NCBI GenBank assembly: GCA_001805845.1
Contig: MHHA01000079.1
Coordinates: 1 to 7,895, forward strand
Length of the DNA: 7,895 bases
Direction: 5' to 3'
DNA from: Omnitrophica WOR_2 bacterium RIFCSPLOWO2_12_FULL_46_30
GTDB lineage: Bacteria > Omnitrophota > Gorgyraeia > Gygaellales > UBA12090
Each line of letters begins with the position of its first letter. Within the stretch, counting starts at the first letter, position 1. This document shows, piece after piece, positions 1 through 5,028 of this stretch. The notes under the pieces are model-generated. The model searched no databases and was not told where the DNA came from. It was given only the letters and a program-made list of their open reading frames with translations. The position numbers were made by a program, and so were the translations under genes.

Positions 1-230
1 GCTACCAGCTTATGGTCTAAAAGCACTCTATAGGCCTGGCGTTTGGCGGCTAAGGTATTCGCCTTAGCCAAGGTTATCAGATGCTCTATCTGGCTGCTCG
101 CAGCTTTTGCCTTGGCATAGGTAGTCCTGATAGAGCTGTTGATAAGCACAGCGCGGGTAAGCGTATTAATGGTTGCCTTTCGTAAACTGCTAAATCTACC
201 TAAGCGATCAGTCTTTACTCTATGGCGCAT
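1..230 (-). CDS. rplQ: 50S ribosomal protein L17, 5' part (runs off the window)
   Basis: Only the first 76 codons are present; the reading frame is open at the left edge. The protein starts MRHRVKTDRLGR, the hallmark N-terminus of bacterial L17, and continues with matches to the family core, including the TTYAKAKAA stretch and LITLAKANT around residues 51-59. L17 is a late large-subunit protein placed near the peptide exit tunnel. The start is fixed by the conserved MRHR beginning (ATG at 230). No Shine-Dalgarno sequence precedes it: the ten bases upstream are AT-rich and directly abut the GCCCCGCC/GGCGGGGC hairpin. It is the last gene of the alpha operon, 96 bp after rpoA. Identification is firm; the C-terminal part cannot be seen. 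Confidence 0.96.
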   Translation of the reverse strand, partial: MRHRVKTDRLGRFSSLRKATINTLTRAVLINSSIRTTYAKAKAASSQIEHLITLAKANTLAAKRQAYRVLLDHKLV

Positions 231-234
231 ATTA

Positions 235-316
235 AATGAGCCCCGCCTTTGGCGGGGCGAATTTACCCCCCCTTGATTTTGTGCGTTTTTTGCACAAAAT
301 CAAGGGGGGATAAGTT
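235..316. repeat. Two-hairpin intergenic element, copy 1 (rpoA/rplQ spacer)
   Basis: Two perfect inverted repeats fill the spacer. The first has 8-bp arms GCCCCGCC/GGCGGGGC (240-247 and 251-258) with a 3-nt TTT loop. The second has 18-bp arms (267-284 and 292-309) around a 7-nt GTTTTTT loop, with arms rich in C on one side and G on the other. A close copy lies at 1333-1417 in the same orientation. Identical blocks are 235-263 = 1333-1361 (29 bp) and 279-309 = 1381-1411 (31 bp). In the direction of transcription no T-run follows either stem, so it does not look like a simple intrinsic terminator. It may be a small dispersed repeat or an RNA processing or regulatory structure. Confidence 0.9.
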
Positions 317-326
317 ACGTCCTCAC

Positions 327-1319
327 TTACTTCTGTTTTAGCTTCTTAGTGTCAACCTTCATCCCTAAACTCAAGCCCATGCCGACAAGTAATTCCTTGA
401 CTTCCGCAAGCGACTTTTTGCCAAAGTTGCGCAAGGAGAGCATCTCATCTTCGGCGCGTTTAACTAAATCGGCGATGGTCTTGATATTTTCCTCCCGGAA
501 GCAGTTGGCGGCCCTTACCGTTAGTTCTAACTCTGATATCGGAAGCCTCAGCTTTTCATACAAGACAATCTCATCCGCGCTCATCTGGGGCTCTTGCTCA
601 AATTCTTCATCCGGAAGCTTGCCGAAATTTACAAATACATCCAGGTGCCGCTGCAGGATATTTGATGCGTAGAGCATAGCATCCTTCGGGTTCATCGCGC
701 CGTTTGTCCATATTTCCAGGATGAGACGGTCATAATCTGTCCTTTGTCCTACGCGGGTATTTTCTGTGGCAAATGCCATTTTGATTACCGGGCTAAAGAT
801 GGAATCTATGGCAATAACTCCGATTGGCTGATCTTCTTTTTTATTCAGCTCTGCCGGGACATAACCTCTCCCCCTGGCAACCTCCATTTCAAGCGAAAAC
901 TTGGCGTCTTTTGTAAGTGTTGCGATATGCAAATCAGGATTAATTACCTCAACCGTTTCGTCGGTCTCAATATCTTTTGCAGTTATCGCTCCCTTCTTAT
1001 CTTTTTTTATCCAGATTGTCCTGGGAGTCTTTGCATGCAGGCGGAGCACTAATTTTTTGATATTGAGGATCATCTCTGTTACATCTTCAACAACCCCGGG
1101 TATGGTAGAAAATTCATGCTGGCTTAAACCAAATTTGATATTGGTTACCCCTGCTCCCTCAATGGAAGAAAGCAGCACCCTGCGTAAGGAATTGCCTAAG
1201 GTGACGCCATAGCCTCGCTCAAAGGGCTCCGCGTTAAACTTTCCATAGGTCTGCGTATAGGTAGATTCGTCACATTCAAGCCTCTTGGGCATCTGGAAAT
1301 CTCTCCACTTAATTCCCAT
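327..1319 (-). CDS. rpoA: DNA-directed RNA polymerase subunit alpha
   Basis: The 330-residue product has the usual length for the alpha subunit, whose dimer nucleates RNA polymerase assembly. The N-terminal domain (about 1-235) carries the dimerisation signature LGNSLRRVLLSSIEG at 41-55. The C-terminal domain (about 250-325) carries ELELTVRAANC, with Arg269 matching the DNA-contacting Arg265 of E. coli, and ends in the helix-hairpin-helix stretch LRNFGKKSLAEVKELL and GLSLGM. I start at the ATG at 1319, preceded by AAGGAG seven bases upstream. A further 26 in-frame codons reach back to 1397, but they run through the repeat element and begin inside a hairpin, so I treat them as non-coding. The gene lies between rpsD (162-bp spacer) and rplQ (96-bp spacer). 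Both spacers hold the same structured repeat. Confidence 0.97.
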   Translation of the reverse strand: MGIKWRDFQMPKRLECDESTYTQTYGKFNAEPFERGYGVTLGNSLRRVLLSSIEGAGVTNIKFGLSQHEFSTIPGVVEDVTEMILNIKKLVLRLHAKTPRTIWIKKDKKGAITAKDIETDETVEVINPDLHIATLTKDAKFSLEMEVARGRGYVPAELNKKEDQPIGVIAIDSIFSPVIKMAFATENTRVGQRTDYDRLILEIWTNGAMNPKDAMLYASNILQRHLDVFVNFGKLPDEEFEQEPQMSADEIVLYEKLRLPISELELTVRAANCFREENIKTIADLVKRAEDEMLSLRNFGKKSLAEVKELLVGMGLSLGMKVDTKKLKQK

Positions 1320-1326
1320 ATCTTTT

Positions 1327-1332
1327 CTCCTT
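1327..1332 (-). promoter_or_regulatory. Shine-Dalgarno site that fixes the rpoA start
   Basis: AAGGAG on the minus strand sits seven bases before the ATG at 1319. It argues for the 330-residue form over a longer one beginning at 1397. The site lies just outside the GC-rich hairpin of repeat copy 2, so it should stay accessible. Confidence 0.8.
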
Positions 1333-1417
1333 AATGAGCCCCGCCTTTGGCGGGGCGAATTAATCCCCCCTTCTTTGATCTTGTGCGTTTTTTGCACAAA
1401 ATCAAGGGGGGTAAGTT
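1333..1417. repeat. Two-hairpin intergenic element, copy 2 (rpsD/rpoA spacer)
   Basis: This is the second copy of the element at 235-316, in the same orientation. The small hairpin is identical (1338-1345 with 1349-1356, TTT loop). The long stem pairs 1365-1370 plus 1375-1386 with 1394-1411 and has the same GTTTTTT loop. It differs from copy 1 by a 4-nt bulge (1371-1374) and one C:A mismatch (1380:1400). The core shared blocks of 29 and 31 bp are identical between copies, so the element duplicated recently or is under constraint. In both places it lies directly upstream of the next gene's start. Confidence 0.9.
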
Positions 1418-1418
1418 T

Positions 1419-1481
1419 GCCCCCACTGTTTCGCTTTTGGTTCGCTTTGCTTCACCAAAAGCGAAACAAAACGGTGGGGGC
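1419..1481. repeat. Long hairpin abutting the rpsD stop codon
   Basis: The arms GCCCCCAC (1419-1426) and GTGGGGGC (1474-1481) pair over 8 bp. An inner perfect 14-bp stem joins 1428-1441 with 1454-1467. A 12-nt loop lies at 1442-1453, and a small asymmetric internal loop separates the two stems. Its base touches the rpsD stop codon. No T-run follows it in the direction of transcription, so a classic terminator is unlikely. It could protect the 3' end of the upstream message, slow ribosomes or polymerase before rpoA, or be a mobile repeat. Confidence 0.85.
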
Positions 1482-2120
1482 TCACTTAGAATACAACTCT
1501 ACAATCAATTGCTCCTGAATGGGCATTGAAATATCATCTTTTTCAGGCAATCGCAATACCTTCCCCGCCAACTTTTCGCTATCCACATCTAACCATGGCG
1601 GCTTAGCGCGTTCTACAGCCAGCTTGATATTCTGGCGGATATATTCCAAGCCCTTCGGCTTAGCCTTCAGTTCAATACTATCGCCGGTTTTAATAAGATA
1701 GGATGGCACATTAACTCTCTTTTGATTAACAAAAACCCAGCCATGGTTAGTAACCTGGCGGGCCGCATCCCGCGAAAGCGCAAATCCCATCCTGAAGACG
1801 ACGTTATCTAAACGTCTTTCCAAAAGCTGTAAAAGGATCTTACCGGTTACACCTTTTGTCTTTGAGGCAATTTGGAAGTAGCGCCTGAATTGCCTTTCCA
1901 TTACTCCATAAGTTCTCTTTACTTTCTGCTTTTCTCTGAGCTGTCCTCCATAATTAGAAAGCTTATGATAGCCCTTTTTACTGCCTGCGCCGTGCTGGCC
2001 AGGGGCGTATGCCCTCCTGGCAATAGCGCATTTTTCCGTATAGCAACGTATGCCTTTCAGAAAAAGTTTTAACCCTTCTCTACGGCATAGCCGACAATCT
2101 GCTCCCACATATCTTGCCAT
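1482..2120 (-). CDS. rpsD: 30S ribosomal protein S4, zinc-binding form
   Basis: The 212-residue protein begins MARYVGADCRLCRREG. Cys9, Cys12, Cys26 and Cys31 form the zinc site of the cysteine-containing S4 type. The S4 RNA-binding domain covers roughly residues 98-165, including RRLDNVVFRMGFALSRDAA and a VFVNQKRVNVPSY segment; the protein ends in the family-typical IQEQLIVELYSK. S4 is a primary 16S rRNA binder that nucleates small-subunit assembly. In E. coli it represses its own operon by binding the mRNA near rpsM; I cannot show that here. AGGAG lies seven bases before the ATG. The gene sits between rpsK (95-bp spacer with a tandem repeat) and rpoA (spacer packed with hairpins). Confidence 0.98.
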   Translation of the reverse strand: MARYVGADCRLCRREGLKLFLKGIRCYTEKCAIARRAYAPGQHGAGSKKGYHKLSNYGGQLREKQKVKRTYGVMERQFRRYFQIASKTKGVTGKILLQLLERRLDNVVFRMGFALSRDAARQVTNHGWVFVNQKRVNVPSYLIKTGDSIELKAKPKGLEYIRQNIKLAVERAKPPWLDVDSEKLAGKVLRLPEKDDISMPIQEQLIVELYSK

Positions 2121-2151
2121 AACCTCGCTCCTCTCGGAGTTGCTTGAGTTT

Positions 2152-2187
2152 AACTCAATGAACTCTATGAACTCAATAAACTCAATT
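2152..2187. repeat. Four tandem copies of a 9-bp unit
   Basis: On the plus strand the units are AACTCAATG (2152-2160), AACTCTATG (2161-2169), AACTCAATA (2170-2178) and AACTCAATT (2179-2187), so only two of the nine positions vary. A reversed half unit (TTGAGTT, 2144-2150) makes a short palindrome with the first copy. The array lies in the rpsK/rpsD spacer about 32 bp before the rpsD start. It merges at one end with the duplicated rpmJ tail. It probably arose by slippage and may vary in copy number between strains. Confidence 0.88.
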
Positions 2188-2215
2188 AGCCCTGTTTCTG
2201 CTTATGTTTCTCTGG
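2186..2215 (-). pseudogene. Remnant of an rpmJ (L36) 3' end, in frame after rpsK
   Basis: Directly after the rpsK stop, in the same frame, come nine codons reading PEKHKQKQG and a TAA. The intact L36 gene at 3117-3230 ends PKHKQRQG. At DNA level 2182-2210 matches 3113-3141 at 26 of 29 bases, including the stop codon and the bases beyond it. Two of the three differences are synonymous third-position changes and one changes Arg to Lys, so the piece looks like a diverged coding tail rather than a chance match. Nothing of the N-terminal L36 sequence or its first three zinc ligands is present, and it cannot make L36. It could still be translated as a C-terminal extension of S11 if ribosomes read through the UAA. 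Confidence 0.7.
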
Positions 2216-2605
2216 TTAGACTCTACGTTTCTTCTGCGGCCGGCAGCCATTATGAGGAACTGGAGTTGTGTCTTTAATGAGCGTAATGTTCAATCCTGCT
2301 GCCTGGAGAGCCCTGATTGCGGATTCCCGTCCTGAGCCAGGGCCCTTTACATACACCTCTAACGACTCTAAACCAATATCCTTTGCCTTCCTGGCCGCAT
2401 CCGCTGCGCTAACCTGGGCCGCAAAGGGAGTAGCCTTCTTTGAACCGGAAAAACCGACTATCCCGGGAGTTGACCAAACCAATACGTTACCGCGCTTATC
2501 AGTGATGCTGACGATAGTATTGTTAAAACTGGCCAGTATATGAGCAACGCCCTGGGTAATACCTTTTGCGAGCTTTTTCTTACGCGCCTTTTCTTTTGTC
2601 GCCAT
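2216..2605 (-). CDS. rpsK: 30S ribosomal protein S11
   Basis: The 129-residue product is the same length as E. coli S11. It has a basic N-terminus, the core GVAHILASFNNTIVSITD near residues 19-36, the PFAAQVSAADAA segment, VKGPGSGRESAIRALQAAG in the middle, and the invariant C-terminal PVPHNGCRPQKKRRV. Asn119 of the PHNG motif is the site that becomes isoaspartate in E. coli S11. S11 lies on the platform of the small subunit and contacts the mRNA exit region. GGAG stands seven bases before the ATG at 2605. The gene follows rpsM by 28 bp. Its stop codon is followed in frame by the rpmJ-like tail described separately. Confidence 0.98.
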   Translation of the reverse strand: MATKEKARKKKLAKGITQGVAHILASFNNTIVSITDKRGNVLVWSTPGIVGFSGSKKATPFAAQVSAADAARKAKDIGLESLEVYVKGPGSGRESAIRALQAAGLNITLIKDTTPVPHNGCRPQKKRRV

Positions 2606-2633
2606 TTATCTTCTCCGTATTTGCATTCATTTC

Positions 2634-3044
2634 TTACGCTTTTGCCTTTGCCGCAGGCTTTGTTTCTTCCTTTTTCTTTCCGACGGTATGTCCGCCCTTG
2701 CGCGGCCCCTTACGGGTGCGGGCATTAGTCCTGGTGCGCTGGCCTCTTACCGGAAGCCCCTTCTTATGGCGAATCCCGCGCCAGACACCGATATCCATAA
2801 GACGCTTAATATTAGCTGAAATCTCATGGCGTAATTCACCCTCAATCCTATATCCGCCTTTCTGAATGAAATTCGCAATCTTAGAAACCTCTTCATCGCT
2901 TAAATCCTTAGCCCGCCTATTAGGATCTATGGCAACCGCTTTTAGTATCCTGTTAGATAAGGTTCTTCCGATACCATAAAGATAAGTAAGCGCTATCTCT
3001 ATCCTTTTGTGCTTAGGCAGGTCTATACCGAAAATTCTTGCCAT
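2634..3044 (-). CDS. rpsM: 30S ribosomal protein S13
   Basis: The 136-residue protein begins MARIFGIDLPKHKRIEIALTY, continues with YGIGRTLSNRIL (helix-two-turn-helix region, about 23-34), and has the tail-region signature GLPVRGQRTRTNARTRKG at 96-113, which contacts rRNA and tRNA. S13 forms the head bridges to the large subunit and touches P-site tRNA. It is somewhat longer than the common 118-126 residues because of a Lys/Ala-rich tail (about 121-136, ending KPAAKAKA). An AGGGG element sits five bases before the ATG. It is the third gene from the end of the S13-S11-S4 cluster, 72 bp after rpmJ. That spacer holds short repeats and is where an alpha-operon translational control element would be expected. 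Confidence 0.98.
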   Translation of the reverse strand: MARIFGIDLPKHKRIEIALTYLYGIGRTLSNRILKAVAIDPNRRAKDLSDEEVSKIANFIQKGGYRIEGELRHEISANIKRLMDIGVWRGIRHKKGLPVRGQRTRTNARTRKGPRKGGHTVGKKKEETKPAAKAKA

Positions 3045-3070
3045 ATTATCCCCTCACTTAATACTATTGC

Positions 3071-3110
3071 GTAACGTTTAAGGTGTAACGTGCTGCATTA
3101 CACATTACAC
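3071..3110. repeat. Short direct and inverted repeats upstream of rpsM
   Basis: GTAACGT occurs twice (3071-3077 and 3085-3091). CATTACA is tandem (3096-3102 and 3103-3109). GTGTAA at 3083-3088 can pair with either of two TTACAC copies (3098-3103 or 3105-3110), allowing two alternative weak hairpins. Function is not evident from sequence. The position, in the leader of rpsM, is where S4 binds a pseudoknot in E. coli, but no resemblance to that structure is claimed. Confidence 0.5.
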
Positions 3111-3116
3111 AATCAA

Positions 3117-3230
3117 TTATCCTTGTCTCTGCTTATGTTTCGGATTGCTGCAGATAACCCTCACCACGCCCTTCCTGCGGATTATCTTGCAGCGGTCACA
3201 GATCCTTCTTACCGATGATTTGACCTTCAC
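3117..3230 (-). CDS. rpmJ: 50S ribosomal protein L36, zinc-binding form
   Basis: This 37-residue gene translates to a protein beginning MKVKSSVRRICDRCK and ending SNPKHKQRQG. Cys11, Cys14, Cys27 and His32 form the complete zinc ribbon of the L36 C+ type. L36 is the smallest large-subunit protein and stabilises 23S rRNA near the peptidyl transferase side. The start is GTG at 3230; no in-frame ATG lies upstream, and GAAGG stands about six bases before it. A nine-codon overlapping frame (ATG at 3253) ends on the TGA that overlaps this GTG; it has no ribosome site and is probably chance. The last eight codons, stop and following bases recur at 2182-2210 after rpsK. Confidence 0.96.
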   Translation of the reverse strand: MKVKSSVRRICDRCKIIRRKGVVRVICSNPKHKQRQG

Positions 3231-3266
3231 CCCGTACCTTCTTTCTTATTCATACTTAATCTGTAT

Positions 3267-3295
3267 CTTATATGTCCCATATCTTTAATTCTTAA
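3267..3295 (-). promoter_or_regulatory. Possible sigma-70-type promoter ahead of rpmJ
   Basis: In the AT-rich infA/rpmJ spacer, TTAAGA (3290-3295, four of six to TTGACA) and TATAAG (3267-3272, five of six to TATAAT) are 17 bp apart on the minus strand. They would start transcription about 30 bp before the rpmJ GTG, separating the rpmJ-to-rplQ alpha operon from upstream genes. AT-rich spacers give such matches by chance, so this is only a candidate. Confidence 0.35.
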
Positions 3296-3324
3296 AATCT
3301 TTGAATATTTAGAAGGTGCGGGAT

Positions 3325-3543
3325 TCATTTAACCCTGTAGGTTATCCTTCCCCTGGTTAAATCGTAAGGGGATAACTCTAATTTAACTCTATCGCCTGGC
3401 AATATACGGATAAAATGCATACGCATCTTTCCCGAAACATGAGCCAGCACCGCATGGCCGTTATCCAATTCCACCCGGAACATCGCATTCGGCAGGGATT
3501 CTTTTATCACGCCCTCAACTTCTAAAGCTTCTTCTTTAGGCAT
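3325..3543 (-). CDS. infA: Translation initiation factor IF-1
   Basis: The 72-residue product is exactly the family length. It is a single OB-fold (S1-like) domain with the usual signatures: EVEGVIKESLPNAMFRVELDNGH at 8-30, VLAHVSGKMRMHFIRILPGD, and the closing SPYDLTRGRITYR. IF-1 binds the ribosomal A site during initiation and helps IF-2 and IF-3. The second residue is Pro (MPKEE), where bacterial IF-1 commonly has Ala or Pro, so the start methionine should be cut off. The ATG lies six bases after the map stop. No good Shine-Dalgarno sequence is present, so translation is probably coupled to map. The 94-bp spacer that follows is AT-rich and may hold a promoter for rpmJ. Confidence 0.98.
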   Translation of the reverse strand: MPKEEALEVEGVIKESLPNAMFRVELDNGHAVLAHVSGKMRMHFIRILPGDRVKLELSPYDLTRGRITYRVK

Positions 3544-3549
3544 TTGTTC

Positions 3550-4293
3550 TTATTTCGTAAGTATTAAAGGGCCCCCTGCGGTAACGGCAACCGTATGTTC
3601 AAAATGCGCTGACGGTAAATTATCCTTTGTCACTGCGGTCCAGCCATTATCAGAGAGCCTGACTTCCCAGCCTCCCATATTCACCATCGGCTCGATAGCT
3701 AAAATCATACCCTCTTTTAAAAGCTCACCCGTATGCGACTGCCCGAAATTGGGAATTTCAGGCGCTTCATGCATATCGCGGCCAATGCCATGGCCTACAA
3801 AATCCCTGACTACCGAAAATCCCTGTGATTCGCTATAACTCTGGATTGCCCCGGAAATATCCATAAGATGATTATTAACCCTTGCCTGGGCAATACCCAG
3901 GTCTAACGCCTTCTTGGTTGCCTCAACTAACCGCCGCCTGCGCCCGTTGACGCTGCCTACGGCAACCGTAATGGCGCAATCAGAAAAATAACCGTTTAGA
4001 TTTATGCCGATATCAAGCTTAAACAAATCCCCCTCTCTTAACCGCCTGCCTGAAGGAATGCCGTGCACCACCTCTTCATTAATAGAGGCACAGATACTCT
4101 TGGGAAATCCGCGGTATCCCTTAAATGCCGAGAGGGCATTTTCCTCTAAGATTAACTCCTCGGCAAAGCAATCAATTTCTTCAGTTGAAATACCAACAGC
4201 TATTTTGCTGCGTAATTTGTCAACTATCCCGGCTAAAACGCGGCCGGCTTTTCGCATTGCCTCTATTTCAGAGGCAGACTTTATAAAAATCAT
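3550..4293 (-). CDS. map: Methionine aminopeptidase, type I
   Basis: From the ATG at 4293 the enzyme has 247 residues, typical of the short bacterial type Ia form without an N-terminal zinc extension. All five metal ligands are visible: Asp94 (KLDIG), Asp105 (YFSDCAIT), His168 (FVGHGIG), Glu201 (LAIEPM) and Glu232 (AHFEHTVAVT). His78 in VVHGIP matches the substrate-side histidine. It removes the initiator methionine from new proteins at the ribosome. I chose this ATG because MIFIKSASEIEAM aligns with other MetAPs and because ATGA overlaps the adk stop, giving translational coupling. A GTG start nine codons earlier (4320) lacks a ribosome site and lies inside adk. infA follows after six bases. 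Confidence 0.97.
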   Translation of the reverse strand: MIFIKSASEIEAMRKAGRVLAGIVDKLRSKIAVGISTEEIDCFAEELILEENALSAFKGYRGFPKSICASINEEVVHGIPSGRRLREGDLFKLDIGINLNGYFSDCAITVAVGSVNGRRRRLVEATKKALDLGIAQARVNNHLMDISGAIQSYSESQGFSVVRDFVGHGIGRDMHEAPEIPNFGQSHTGELLKEGMILAIEPMVNMGGWEVRLSDNGWTAVTKDNLPSAHFEHTVAVTAGGPLILTK

Positions 4294-4940
4294 CCCTTTC
4301 TTTTTAAAAGCTTCAAACACTCATTAAGCACCGGCTTAAGCCCTCTATTTGCGTCTATACGCAGCAGGCGATTCTTCTTCACATAATACTTAATAACCGG
4401 CTGAGTCTGTTCCTGATAAACCTGAAGCCTGTTTTTAATCGTCTCTTCTTTGTCATCAGGGCGCTGGTAAAGCTCAGCCCCGCAGAAGTCACAACGCATA
4501 TCTTTCTTAGGAGGCATATTAACTAAGTGAAATACCGCCTGGCACTTATTGCATAGCCTGCGGCCGGAAAGCCGCTGGATGAGCGTCTTCTCGCTGGCAT
4601 CTAAATAGATGACCAGATAACCGCGGGTAATCTTAGCGCTCAAAAAATTGTCCAGGTCCTTTGCCTGCTGTATATTGCGGGGAAAACCGTCAAGTATAAA
4701 CCCAACTTTTACGTCACTGCGGGAAAGCCGCTGGATGACCATCCTGGTAATCAGCCGATCCGGAACGAGCCGGCCGGATTCAACATACTGCCTTGCTTTG
4801 CTTCCAAGCGAAGTATTCTGTTTTATTGCCTGGCGCAAGCTCTCGCCGGTTGATATATGCCTTAATTTCAATTTCTGGCTTAAGACCTTTGCCTGCGTTC
4901 CTTTGCCTACGCCAGGGGCTCCCATCAAAATAATCATCAT
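4290..4940 (-). CDS. adk: Adenylate kinase, long form with zinc lid
   Basis: The 216-residue enzyme interconverts ATP plus AMP and two ADP. The P-loop is GAPGVGKGT at 7-15. The AMP-binding part includes ISTGESLR (29-36) and the DGFPR motif at 84-88. The long LID domain carries Cys130, Cys133, Cys150 and Cys153, the four-cysteine zinc site typical of Gram-positive and many other bacteria and absent from E. coli Adk. The start is ATG at 4940, six bases after GGAG; the next codon is also ATG (4937) and is an alternative. A GTG at 4952 overlaps the Shine-Dalgarno site and is unlikely. The gene sits between secY and map as in Bacillus, overlapping map by four bases. The 88-bp spacer from secY contains two hairpins. 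Confidence 0.97.
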   Translation of the reverse strand: MMIILMGAPGVGKGTQAKVLSQKLKLRHISTGESLRQAIKQNTSLGSKARQYVESGRLVPDRLITRMVIQRLSRSDVKVGFILDGFPRNIQQAKDLDNFLSAKITRGYLVIYLDASEKTLIQRLSGRRLCNKCQAVFHLVNMPPKKDMRCDFCGAELYQRPDDKEETIKNRLQVYQEQTQPVIKYYVKKNRLLRIDANRGLKPVLNECLKLLKRKG

Positions 4941-4946
4941 ATGAAG

Positions 4947-4950
4947 CTCC
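4947..4950 (-). promoter_or_regulatory. Shine-Dalgarno site for adk, partly in a hairpin
   Basis: GGAG lies six bases before the ATG at 4940 and nine before the ATG at 4937. It decides against the GTG at 4952, which overlaps it. Two of its bases pair at the base of the hairpin at 4949-4968, which could damp initiation. Confidence 0.65.
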
Positions 4951-4998
4951 ACGGCTTAAGAGCCGCGGTTTCTGACTTTTTCCCGCCTTGTGGCGGGA
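4949..4998. repeat. Two small hairpins in the secY/adk spacer
   Basis: CGGCT (4952-4956) pairs with AGCCG (4961-4965) around a TAAG loop. After one mismatch, two more base pairs extend the stem to 4949 and 4968. TCCCGCC (4981-4987) pairs perfectly with GGCGGGA (4992-4998) around TTGT. The second is close in sequence to the GCCCCGCC/GGCGGGGC hairpins on both sides of rpoA. In the direction of transcription the second stem is followed by A-rather than T-residues, so it does not look like an intrinsic terminator. Confidence 0.75.
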
Positions 4999-5028
4999 CT
5001 GGGTGCGGGATTAAAATGATTACACAGA

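Noticed and set aside
240..309. Intrinsic terminator after rpoA
   Set aside because: Strong stems are present but no T-run follows them in the direction of transcription, and rplQ continues the operon immediately.
349..1212. Open frames on the plus strand opposite rpoA
   Set aside because: They are antisense to a clear rpoA gene, have no ribosome site and match no family I know.
235..1417. CRISPR-like array from the two repeats
   Set aside because: There are only two copies, with an essential gene between them and no regular spacers.
2050..2277. Plus-strand frame reading MNSMNSINSI repeats
   Set aside because: The repeated peptide is only the translation of the 9-bp tandem DNA repeat, and the frame overlaps rpsD and rpsK antisense.
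2634..2700. Frameshift or fusion in the long C-terminal tail of S13
   Set aside because: Lys/Ala-rich tails of variable length are common in S13; the frame is continuous and ends at a normal distance before rpsK.
3227..3253. Eight-residue leader frame (MNKKEGTG) overlapping the rpmJ start
   Set aside because: It has no ribosome site and a chance frame of this length is common.
4294..4320. Longer map start at GTG 4320
   Set aside because: No ribosome site is present, and the ATG at 4293 gives the family N-terminus and an ATGA overlap with adk.
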